A DNA stretch of 44,696 nt from Bdellovibrionales bacterium (GTDB lineage Bacteria > Bdellovibrionota > Bdellovibrionia > Bdellovibrionales > UBA1609). Both the position numbers and the translations under genes were made by a program. Positions within the stretch are counted from its first letter, which is position 1. The number at the start of each line of letters is the position of its first letter. This document shows positions 26,986 to 34,455 of this stretch, piece after piece. The DNA lies in the NCBI GenBank assembly GCA_019695175.1, contig JAIBAM010000023.1, positions 1 to 44,696 of the forward strand, given 5' to 3'. The notes under the pieces are model-generated. The model did not search any database. It was given only the letters and a program-made list of their open reading frames with translations, and had not been told where the DNA came from.

Positions 26986-26988
26986 TAA

Positions 26989-28977
26989 TCAAAAATAATA
27001 ATAAAATCCAAGGCTCTTAATATCATTTTCGTATTCCGCCGCTAAAGCCCACTTATTGGCAAATGATTTTCTTAATTTAACCTCATAGGTCTCGAATTTA
27101 TTCATGTTAATGGGAAACTCTTTAGAATAAGATGCCATCAAACTAAAATCTTCAGAAAATCGAGTCAATAAACCTATCTCGGCTCCGGGAGACCAAAGAT
27201 AATAACCTTTTTCCATTTGGGAACTATACCTTGCTTCCGCGACACCCAGTCCCCACAAATAATGTTTTATATCTCCGGTCGAAAATCCAACGGAAACTCC
27301 CGCTTTCATTTTTGTACCGTAAAGAAGACAACCTTCGATCTCATTCCGGCAATTCTTATTTTGACGATCAGCTCCGATTTCAACTCCCCACGAAAACTTA
27401 CGATCGTAGAAATTCAAAGGATTTAAATTAAAAACACGAAACAAATTAAACTTGTTTAAATAATATTTATTATCATTTACAAAAAAGAGAAAGTTAAAAA
27501 ATTCCAACTGCGAGTTCTTTGGCAATCCGTAGGATGGATCCAACAAATCATGAAGCGCAAATCGATATCCAAAATAATACTGATTTCTTTTTTCAGTTCC
27601 CAACAGACTCCAACGAGAGGATCCATGTGACTTTGCAGGGTCTTCTTCGTCTTCTGTTTTAAATTTCAACTCAGGCGTAACGAAGTTAACTTGAGCTCTT
27701 TTATTAAGAAGCTCTTCCTTAATTTTAAACTCAGAGCTTTTTGTGTCCATAATTTGTTTTGAATACTTCAGGTCTAAATAATCCAAAGCCGCATCAATCT
27801 TATGGGCTGATCGGTCGTTGTGCTGATCCTCCAAAACCGAAAAATCTTTAGTATTAAGGATATATTTTTTTAAATCATTTTTTTCACTATCATTTAGCCT
27901 ATCAAGGCGAGCTAAAAATATTTTGCGAAGGCTTGGACGGAATTGAACCTTTTTAATTAAATCAGGCTCGTAAAACAAGGCTTTCAAAGAGTCAGAAGGA
28001 ATAACATAATTAAATGGAACTTTATCTGACAAATGGAGTCGAGGGGCTGCCGCTTCTAAAACTGTCAGCATGTGAAATGCGCAGTTTTGAGTAAAAAAGA
28101 AATAGCGATAGGTGTGAGATCCAACCTCCCACATATGAAGCGATAACATGTTCACTTCGTCTTGAGTTAAATTCAACTCATAAGACCAAAGATCGCGAGC
28201 TTCAAAATCATTGTATTCGCGCACCTTGTAGTAATATGGCATGTTCGTCCAACTTCCAGTAAAGCCACCGACCAGCCCTAAAAAAGCGTATAAAAATCCA
28301 TTAGAGGTTGTAACGTTAGCAGCATAGCTCAGACCATAATCCAAAAGTTCATGTTGAACGGCTAAGTTAGACTTGCGTTGCACTCGAAAGAAGGTATGAC
28401 CGAATGCAGAGCCCGGACTGTCAGAGTAATAAGAGGAAAAGACAAAATTAACTTTGGCAGCATCAAGTGCCTGGAGAAAAATATATTGATATGTACAATT
28501 AACCCTCGGAAGCTGTTTCCAGATTGCTGATTGTGACCCTAAGTTTTGACGTAAAAATTTTAATCGCGCTGGAAAACGACAAATCGGATGTTGACTGTGA
28601 TCTAAGAGCTTCTCGCCAACCTTGTATTGAGACTTGTGAATTGGCGGGTCAATTTGTTGGGCATAAACTTCGGGTTTTATAAAAAATGAATAGACCGTAG
28701 CGGATAATTCCGATTGATTTTTAAAAAGACCTTGCGCTAAGAAAAATCCAGAATCAACAACCTGAGATGATTTAACACCAACAAGATTCCGCTCTATATG
28801 TAAAAGCTTCTGCCACTGACGAGACCTTTCCAATCCATTAACCTCAGCTGCGTTAATGAGCTGTTGTATATCGGCCTTAGAAAGGACAATTTCAATTTTT
28901 TCCGTTGACGCCGACAACGCATGAGAATTGAAAAGCCCAACAATTGGTAAAAATAAGAAAATCCCAAAAATTTTCAC
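26989..28977 (-). CDS. DUF4105 protein with C-terminal beta-barrel-like region
   Basis: The 662-residue product has a signal peptide (IFLFLPIVGLFNSHALS). Residues 180-310 carry the DUF4105 core: SPGSAFGHTFFR with His194, LLDYGLSYAA, and YRYFFFTQNCAFH with Cys299, the likely catalytic His and Cys of a papain/NlpC-like fold. DUF4105 proteins of Bacteroidota have been reported as lipoprotein N-acyltransferases (Lnb); this is from memory, and activity here is inference. After about residue 465 the protein becomes beta-rich with alternating aromatic strands and ends in FYYYF, as outer-membrane barrels do. This may therefore be a thiol enzyme tethered to or inserted in the outer membrane. It is the third gene of an operon after two DUF3015 genes (53 nt from the nearer one). 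Confidence 0.83.
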   Translation of the reverse strand: MKIFGIFLFLPIVGLFNSHALSASTEKIEIVLSKADIQQLINAAEVNGLERSRQWQKLLHIERNLVGVKSSQVVDSGFFLAQGLFKNQSELSATVYSFFIKPEVYAQQIDPPIHKSQYKVGEKLLDHSQHPICRFPARLKFLRQNLGSQSAIWKQLPRVNCTYQYIFLQALDAAKVNFVFSSYYSDSPGSAFGHTFFRVQRKSNLAVQHELLDYGLSYAANVTTSNGFLYAFLGLVGGFTGSWTNMPYYYKVREYNDFEARDLWSYELNLTQDEVNMLSLHMWEVGSHTYRYFFFTQNCAFHMLTVLEAAAPRLHLSDKVPFNYVIPSDSLKALFYEPDLIKKVQFRPSLRKIFLARLDRLNDSEKNDLKKYILNTKDFSVLEDQHNDRSAHKIDAALDYLDLKYSKQIMDTKSSEFKIKEELLNKRAQVNFVTPELKFKTEDEEDPAKSHGSSRWSLLGTEKRNQYYFGYRFALHDLLDPSYGLPKNSQLEFFNFLFFVNDNKYYLNKFNLFRVFNLNPLNFYDRKFSWGVEIGADRQNKNCRNEIEGCLLYGTKMKAGVSVGFSTGDIKHYLWGLGVAEARYSSQMEKGYYLWSPGAEIGLLTRFSEDFSLMASYSKEFPINMNKFETYEVKLRKSFANKWALAAEYENDIKSLGFYYYF

Positions 28978-29030
28978 TTTTGGGATTTTAAAGGACTCAT
29001 ATTTAATTTACAACTAAATCAGAAGCGAAA

Positions 29031-29552
29031 TTAACCTAAATGTTGGCAGCTTTTTGCCAATTCAGGATTTGCTAAAATTGCAGTAATAATACCATCAGTT
29101 ACTTCAGTTACTGTTGCGCCAGAAGTAAAGATAGAAGTGTAGCTAGACTTCAAAGTAACAGCAATTTTGTTTGAACTAGCTGTGCAACCCATATATTGAC
29201 CGATCGCTGCTACAGACTCACCTTGTCCACGAGCGATGTCACCTTGAACCCGTGAACGATTAACCATGATAAACTGATCCATACGAGAAGCAACTTCTGC
29301 AGTCGGAGAATCAACACAATTCAAAGTTCCAGAACTGATCCCGAACATTTGATTCGACCAAGACCCATTTGTCGTTGATGCAAAAATCTGAGCGCCTCTT
29401 TTTCCAATAAGAACAGAGCCAAGGCCGCAACCAGCGATTCCATATTGTCTATCAAATTTTTCAGACGGATTATCTTTAGGTTGTGATGATTTTTTTTGAG
29501 CAAAAGCAAAAGTTGAAATAACAGTAAGTAATGCAATAATTAATTTTTTCAT
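29031..29552 (-). CDS. DUF3015 secreted protein (second of the pair)
   Basis: The frame is open to 29588, but AGGA lies 8 nt before ATG 29552, giving 173 residues with signal peptide MKKLIIALLTVISTFAFA. The mature part has the DUF3015 hallmarks YGIAGCGLGSVLIG, SSGTLNC, RGQGESVAAIGQYMGC and a C-terminal KSCQHLG. Four Cys probably form two disulfides. It shares this architecture with the preceding gene, from which it is separated by 17 nt, so they are tandem paralogues. The family is periplasmic or secreted, of unknown role, and is often found near DUF4105 genes, as here. Confidence 0.87.
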   Translation of the reverse strand: MKKLIIALLTVISTFAFAQKKSSQPKDNPSEKFDRQYGIAGCGLGSVLIGKRGAQIFASTTNGSWSNQMFGISSGTLNCVDSPTAEVASRMDQFIMVNRSRVQGDIARGQGESVAAIGQYMGCTASSNKIAVTLKSSYTSIFTSGATVTEVTDGIITAILANPELAKSCQHLG

Positions 29553-29569
29553 TTGTGTTATCCTATTAA

Positions 29570-30019
29570 TTAACCAACTGTTGCACATGATTTTTGAACT
29601 GCATCGTTTGATTTGATAGCTTCAAAAACCTGCTTAGGTTGTGTATGACTGAAAATCTTTTTGTAGTTAGTTTTGAATTCACCTTTAACTGAGTTCTGAC
29701 ATCCCATCAATGTGATCAAACCGTCAAGAGTCTCACCCTGTCCACGAGCTGCGTCAGCCTTCAAAGAAACCATATTTGTCTCAATATAATTCAGCTTCGC
29801 AGAATAAGACCCTTCTTCAAAGCACCCAGAAGTTCCCGAAGTGATTGCAGAAGTTTGTGGCGAAACAATTCTGTTTAATGTAGCTGCCACGATTTGAATT
29901 TTGCCTGGTTGATCTTGGAATACCAATGAGCCGAGACCACAACCGGCCATACCGTAATGATTTGCATGAGCTTGTGACAGAATGAAAAATACTGTCAAAG
30001 TAGCTAACTTTCTAAGCAC
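29570..30019 (-). CDS. DUF3015 secreted protein (first of the pair)
   Basis: The longest frame starts at 30061, but AAAGGAGG is 5 nt before GTG 30019, and translation from that GTG begins with a perfect signal peptide (LRKLATLTVFFILSQAHA). The 149-residue protein carries HYGMAGCGLGSLVF, SGTSGC, RGQGETLDGLITLMGC and a final KSCATVG, matching DUF3015. The four Cys line up with those of the next gene. It is the first gene of the DUF3015-DUF3015-DUF4105 operon and is divergent from a small secreted protein gene at 30171, with about 150 nt for both promoters. Confidence 0.86.
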   Translation of the reverse strand: MLRKLATLTVFFILSQAHANHYGMAGCGLGSLVFQDQPGKIQIVAATLNRIVSPQTSAITSGTSGCFEEGSYSAKLNYIETNMVSLKADAARGQGETLDGLITLMGCQNSVKGEFKTNYKKIFSHTQPKQVFEAIKSNDAVQKSCATVG

Positions 30020-30170
30020 GTTTGCCTCCTTTATATCGTTATAGATTGCGCTAACTGCCATTATTCTAATATTTTGTCTATTTTTCTTTTATTTTCTTAA
30101 AATTTTTTTTCTTTGACTGCTGTTAGTCTAAATATCAAACTGAAAAAAATTTTTAGAGGATAAAACTTCC

Positions 30171-30428
30171 ATGAAACAGTTTTTTATTATTTCAGCAATT
30201 TTAATGGGATCATTTGGTTTGATGGTATCATTTGGCGCAATGGCAGAAAAACAAAAAGAGGTCAGCAAAGATGACATGCGCTGTAGCAAAGTGAGAGGGA
30301 AAAATCTAGCAGAAGTTAAAGAAGAGTTGGTCGATATGTGCAACTTAAACAAGCCCTTCTCTATGTCACTTTCTCAAATACTTAACGATGAAACATATCT
30401 TTATTGCTGCCACAAAAAAAATAAATAG
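30171..30428 (+). CDS. Small secreted four-Cys protein
   Basis: The 85-residue product begins with a signal peptide (MKQFFIISAILMGSFGLMVS, cleavage probably after AMA). The mature part of about 60 residues is Lys/Glu-rich with four Cys (MRCSKV, DMCNLN and the adjacent pair YCCHKK). GAGGA lies about 11 nt before the ATG, slightly long. No family is recognised. It is divergent from the DUF3015/DUF4105 operon and might serve the same envelope process, but nothing in the sequence proves it. Confidence 0.65.
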   Translation: MKQFFIISAILMGSFGLMVSFGAMAEKQKEVSKDDMRCSKVRGKNLAEVKEELVDMCNLNKPFSMSLSQILNDETYLYCCHKKNK

Positions 30429-30512
30429 TGATTAAGTCGACCTTTTCAGCCTCTTTTATTATGTAGATAGATTATGTTTAAACACATATCCAATATGGTT
30501 TGGGTTCACTAA

Positions 30513-30663
30513 ATTAAAGCAGATTTAGGGAAAAATGATAATCTCTTCTTCGTTGATGGAACTCATCCCCAACACAGTTCCACACCGGCCCTTAGTGCTG
30601 CTTTAAAAATGGGTAACAAAAGGAGTTAAAAAAACTGTTAGAAAGCGTTTAAATCCATTGTAG
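30513..30663 (+). pseudogene. Remnant of an IS630-type transposase (frameshifted)
   Basis: Frame one from 30513 reads IKADLGKNDNLFFVDGTHPQ and then HSSTPALSAALK. From 30610 the next frame continues WVTKGVKKTVRKRLNPL and stops at 30661. Joined, this is the central DDE-transposase block of IS630-family elements: the FVDGxHPxH acidic motif, then a Trp-x-x-Lys-Gly segment and a basic RxRLN motif. A single extra A in the A run at 30604-30608 explains the shift. Only about 50 codons of a normally 300-plus residue protein remain; no start, terminal inverted repeats or target duplication were seen. It fills most of the gap before the hydrolase gene. Confidence 0.7.
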
Positions 30664-30674
30664 AAGATTGTAAA

Positions 30675-31673
30675 ATGCAAAATGTAAATCAATTATTAAT
30701 GCAAAAGTTCGAATCAAAATTGTCCATACTTAAAGGATTGAAAGGGATAAATTTTTTTATTTTTTGCGCATTCGCAATGGGATGTACACACCTATTGTAC
30801 CCGGCAATTCGTCATCCCTTTGTCGACTCAACAAAGTTGCGACCTACACCCTTACAAAAGGTTATTCCGGTGGAAAACTTTATGGGGGGGGGAGCCTTCG
30901 ATGCAAAACCTCTATTCGCGGGATCCGACGGAGAACTGCATTCGTGGTTTTTTCCCTCTCAAACCTCTAAGCGTCGGGGACTTGTTTTGCACTTTCATGG
31001 CAATGGTCAGAATCTTACAACACATTTTATATTTTTTATGTGGGTCATCTATAGTGGTTATGACTACATGATTTTTGACTATCGTGGCTACGGTGCTAGT
31101 TCAGATGACTCAGCCACTCCAGTTAAAACAGTCCAAGATGGTATGACTATGCTTAAATATGTCAAAGACAATAATCCTGGAGTTCCAATCATCGTCGTCG
31201 GACAGAGCCTGGGTAGTAATGTTTTGGTTCGTGCTCTTCAAGAGTTAAATACTCAGAAGGCTCTCCAAAAATATCTACCTGATATGGTTGTTTTGGATTC
31301 ATCTTTTTTGTCCTACCAACAAGCAGGCTCATCCGTATTGTCACAAAGCTGGTTCTTATATCCCTTAAAGCCATTTGCTTATTTAACTCTAAATGACACT
31401 TGGTCTGCCATTAAAAAAATAGACCAAACTCCTTCAATTCCCGCATTGTATTTCCATGGGGTTAAAGATCAGATCATTCGCGAAGAGCTCGGCAATACCA
31501 GTTTTGAAAAGTGGCCCGGGCCTAAAGCCTTCGTCGAAGTTCCGGGGGGTCATATTTCTGCTTTTACTGATCCAGAATCAGTCAAAACCAGTCGTCTCCA
31601 ATTTCTCTCTTGCTTTGAGTCCGTTATAAATAAATCAAAGAACTTCGCTACTTGCAAAGAGAGTAAAAATTAG
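30675..31673 (+). CDS. Alpha/beta-hydrolase lipoprotein
   Basis: The 332-residue protein has a hydrophobic segment ending FAMGC, so Cys37 is a plausible lipidation site. The hydrolase fold is clear: oxyanion strand LVLHFHGNGQN, YDYMIFDYRGYGASS, nucleophile elbow VGQSLGSN with Ser178, acid Asp in FHGVKDQI, and the His of VPGGHISAF. It most resembles the BEM46/YfhR-type serine hydrolases; the substrate is unknown, perhaps an ester or lipid in the periplasm. The ribosome site is poor. ATG 30699 would be an alternative start and would still keep the lipobox. The gene starts 12 nt after the transposase remnant, so its original promoter may have been displaced. Confidence 0.85.
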   Translation: MQNVNQLLMQKFESKLSILKGLKGINFFIFCAFAMGCTHLLYPAIRHPFVDSTKLRPTPLQKVIPVENFMGGGAFDAKPLFAGSDGELHSWFFPSQTSKRRGLVLHFHGNGQNLTTHFIFFMWVIYSGYDYMIFDYRGYGASSDDSATPVKTVQDGMTMLKYVKDNNPGVPIIVVGQSLGSNVLVRALQELNTQKALQKYLPDMVVLDSSFLSYQQAGSSVLSQSWFLYPLKPFAYLTLNDTWSAIKKIDQTPSIPALYFHGVKDQIIREELGNTSFEKWPGPKAFVEVPGGHISAFTDPESVKTSRLQFLSCFESVINKSKNFATCKESKN

Positions 31674-31865
31674 ATCTTAATCAGTATGTTAATCCGCCAA
31701 GAGAGATTTGACCGATGGGGGTTGGGGATTTAATTTAGAAAAATTTTGTCAAAATGTAGAATCGTTGACTTTGGTGTGACGCCATTCGAGTGATTCTTCA
31801 ACAAGAACGCGAAATACAATTTCCAGTGCAACTTTCCTCCATTATGTTTACAAGTTGTTCTCGGG

Positions 31866-32678
31866 TTAAGGTTTTTCCTTAATTGAGCGTCGTCGAATCA
31901 AATGTTCTGATTTTTTTTCAAGCAGCCATTCTTTGGATAAAACCTCTTTGCAGCCGCGAGGGCTCAGAAAAACGTAGGAACCTTTTTTAAGTCGCCCTAA
32001 GTCGAATAAGCCAATGGCCGTTCGTTTTAATTTTTTAACGTCCAGTCCCACTTTTTCAAACATTTTTCGGACCTGGCGATTTCGCCCCTCTGTAATTACA
32101 ATCTTTACCCAGCCATATTTTTTTGAGCTTCCTAGGGTTATTTTTTCCACATGTAATGCGGTTGCTTTGCCTCCGGGAATTGTAACCCCTCTTCTTAGTT
32201 TATCCATTTGGAGCTGAGTGGGGAAAGCATTTAACTTGGCCAGATAGGTCTTCGGAATGGCTGTTTTAGGGTGAGCCACTTTTTGTGCAAAGTCACCGTC
32301 ATTTGTAAGAATAAGAAGCCCTTCAGTGTCCCAATCCAGTCGTCCTACAGGATAAACTCTCACTGGGAGGTTTTCTAAAAAGTCAGCCACGGTTGGGCGA
32401 CCCTCGGGATCTGACATGGAAGTCAGAACGTTTTCTGGCTTGTAAAAAGCCAGGTAAAGTAATTGTTGTACGGGTTGAATGGGTTTTCCGCTCAGGGTGA
32501 CTCGATCTCGAGCCGGGTCTACTTTTGTTCCAAGTTCATAAACTGTTTTTCCATTAATCTGGAGCTCGCCGTTGGCAATGAGTTGATCTGCTTTACGTCG
32601 ACTTGTGATGCCACTGTCTGAAATATACTTATTAAGTCGAATTTGCTGCTTTTTTACACTTTTGAATGGTTTATCCAT
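31866..32678 (-). CDS. RsuA/RluB/RluE-family rRNA pseudouridine synthase
   Basis: The 270-residue enzyme isomerises a uridine in ribosomal RNA. Residues 13-60 are an S4 RNA-binding domain (RLNKYISDSGITSRRKADQL). The catalytic domain has the family signature VGRLDWDTEGLLILTNDG with catalytic Asp115, LAFYKPENVLTS near residue 75, and EGRNRQVRKMFEKVG. A basic C-terminal tail of about 35 residues extends beyond the core. RluB is the likeliest subgroup, but RsuA or RluE cannot be excluded without alignment. Its start overlaps the end of the upstream unknown gene by 25 nt, so the two are translated together. Confidence 0.9.
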   Translation of the reverse strand: MDKPFKSVKKQQIRLNKYISDSGITSRRKADQLIANGELQINGKTVYELGTKVDPARDRVTLSGKPIQPVQQLLYLAFYKPENVLTSMSDPEGRPTVADFLENLPVRVYPVGRLDWDTEGLLILTNDGDFAQKVAHPKTAIPKTYLAKLNAFPTQLQMDKLRRGVTIPGGKATALHVEKITLGSSKKYGWVKIVITEGRNRQVRKMFEKVGLDVKKLKRTAIGLFDLGRLKKGSYVFLSPRGCKEVLSKEWLLEKKSEHLIRRRSIKEKP

Positions 32679-33631
32679 GATTCCTGATTTTGTGAGGCCT
32701 GTACGGCGGATATGAGACTGAATTCCACATTTGTTACCAAGATGGTGAGGAGTTTGTCATTAGGAAAGATATTTTTTAAAGCGGCTTTACTTTTTTGTAT
32801 CAGGGAGGGGGCTAGCCTTCGGCCCTCAGGGTGGTTTTGACTTAGAAGGTGTTCCAGTCTTTCCATTTGTACCACGAGGTCTTTATAATAGGGATCACTG
32901 TGGGGATTAATATAGTGTCTTTCAATTCTTTTCAGTCCATAAAAAAGTTCTGAATGTTGATGGAGGTGTCCTAAAGTGAGGTTTTCAAATTTTTGTAAAA
33001 GGTGACTTCTTACCAAAACTCCCTGGCAGCCTTGCTCTGTTATTTTAAAACAAGCCGAAGTGGTCATTGGGCACTCAATGATCTGGATTTGGTCGGCAAC
33101 CAATTCCAGATCCATGGTGTATTTTAAATCAGTGACAGGGCCCCATAAAGTTAGTTTACCATCATGAATTCTAGCCAAGCGATTGAAAACACGAATTTCT
33201 AGGCCACCTCCTTTTCTTAAGGTAGCAATAAGACCTTGGCTTTCAGAAATTAAAGTCACTTTTTGACGATCTCCAGAATCCAGAGAGGGTTCCTCTTTTT
33301 GTCGAAGTAGGAACTCGAAGTCTTGATTGAAATCTAAACTCACCAACTGATGGAGATGGGGAAACATAATTTCTGAAGAAACCAAAGATGTGTTGGTTTC
33401 TTTTAAGAATTTATCTAAATCCTGTTGTACGGATTCCCCCAATTGTCGTGTTTGAGTTTGCCAGTAAGGATAATTGATAATAAATGAAAAAAAGTTATTT
33501 AATAATTGGGGATCTAGAATAACCTGAGGTTCGGAGTAGACTTTAAGGTAATTTAAAAAAACTTGGCGATAGATTGATTTTTGAGGATCTAATTTCGTGA
33601 GAAAATGAGTTAACTTGGTGACAGAGCTCAT
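32654..33631 (-). CDS. Conserved-looking cytoplasmic protein of unknown function
   Basis: I do not recognise this 325-residue protein. It has no signal peptide or membrane segment. The N-terminal 120 residues are helical; residues 125-215 look beta-rich (LISESQGLIATLRKGGGLE, IRVFNRLARIHDGKLTLWG). A C-terminal helical part follows. One short Cys pair region is present (IECPMTTSACFKITEQGC), without a metal-site pattern. The 25-nt overlap with the pseudouridine synthase suggests a role linked to ribosome assembly or RNA, but that is inference from position only. It is divergent from a coiled-coil gene, with about 115 nt between. Confidence 0.72.
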   Translation of the reverse strand: MSSVTKLTHFLTKLDPQKSIYRQVFLNYLKVYSEPQVILDPQLLNNFFSFIINYPYWQTQTRQLGESVQQDLDKFLKETNTSLVSSEIMFPHLHQLVSLDFNQDFEFLLRQKEEPSLDSGDRQKVTLISESQGLIATLRKGGGLEIRVFNRLARIHDGKLTLWGPVTDLKYTMDLELVADQIQIIECPMTTSACFKITEQGCQGVLVRSHLLQKFENLTLGHLHQHSELFYGLKRIERHYINPHSDPYYKDLVVQMERLEHLLSQNHPEGRRLAPSLIQKSKAALKNIFPNDKLLTILVTNVEFSLISAVQASQNQESWINHSKV

Positions 33632-33746
33632 CTGCTAACGATAGATTATATTTAGAGGGTTCGTCCAGATAATTATGATAAGTTGTTTTGTATAACAGCC
33701 TAGAGTCAAATGGGACGATATTTATTCTAAAAAAGTGAGGGGTCGA

Positions 33747-34262
33747 ATGAGTCGAGAATTAAATTCAGATTTTTTTCCTGAATCCACTTCCAAATCTACT
33801 CTGAATTTAACTCACAAAGAGAGTTCATTTAGTGCCCCCTCTTTTCATGAAGAAGATTTTAAACTTTTAGTTTCACAAATCGATTTTTTAAAGAAAAAAT
33901 TTAAAGATCAAGAAAATCGTTACGAAACATTAAATACTCGGTTAACGGATTTTACCAGTGCCATCAAATCAAAGTTCGAACGACTGACTGGAGTCTCCCA
34001 GCGTCTTGAAGAAATGACAAAGTTAAGTCTGCAAGATTTAGGACACAAATACACTCAGCTTTTCAGCAAAGTAAATGAAAGGAAAGTGAGTGATGCCAAA
34101 ATTCAGGAACTTGTGGATCGACACAATCAGCTTATTCAATCTTTTGAAGTTCGAATGAACCAGTCCCAAAAGTTAATTGCAGAACAGGAAATGCAGTTAA
34201 TGGCTTTGCGTTCTGAACTTAAAGAAGCACAGCGAGAAATGGCGCGACTTAAAAAAATTTAA
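33747..34262 (+). CDS. Cytoplasmic coiled-coil protein
   Basis: The frame is open from GTG 33735, but GAGGGG lies 4 nt before ATG 33747, giving 171 residues. After a Ser-rich start of 35 residues, nearly all the rest shows heptad periodicity with Lys/Glu/Gln (LLVSQIDFLKKKFKDQENRY; LIAEQEMQLMALRSELKEAQ). There is no signal peptide, Cys or recognisable enzymatic motif. Such proteins are often structural or adaptor components. It has no close partner: the next gene starts about 190 nt later on the same strand. Confidence 0.7.
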   Translation: MSRELNSDFFPESTSKSTLNLTHKESSFSAPSFHEEDFKLLVSQIDFLKKKFKDQENRYETLNTRLTDFTSAIKSKFERLTGVSQRLEEMTKLSLQDLGHKYTQLFSKVNERKVSDAKIQELVDRHNQLIQSFEVRMNQSQKLIAEQEMQLMALRSELKEAQREMARLKKI

Positions 34263-34455
34263 ATTGTAAACCCTTGTTTGGCAAGATTGCAGCTTGAGAA
34301 CCTATTTTCCTATCAATTCATCAATGCAAACCCATCACTGTAAATAAGTTAAACATTATTTTTCAATAAACTTCAGTTTTCTTGAGCGTTTTCTGTAGGT
34401 TAGCTTTCTTTTTGCCAGGCTAAAGTCCAGGTCTTTTTTTGCCGATCCTTTCATC

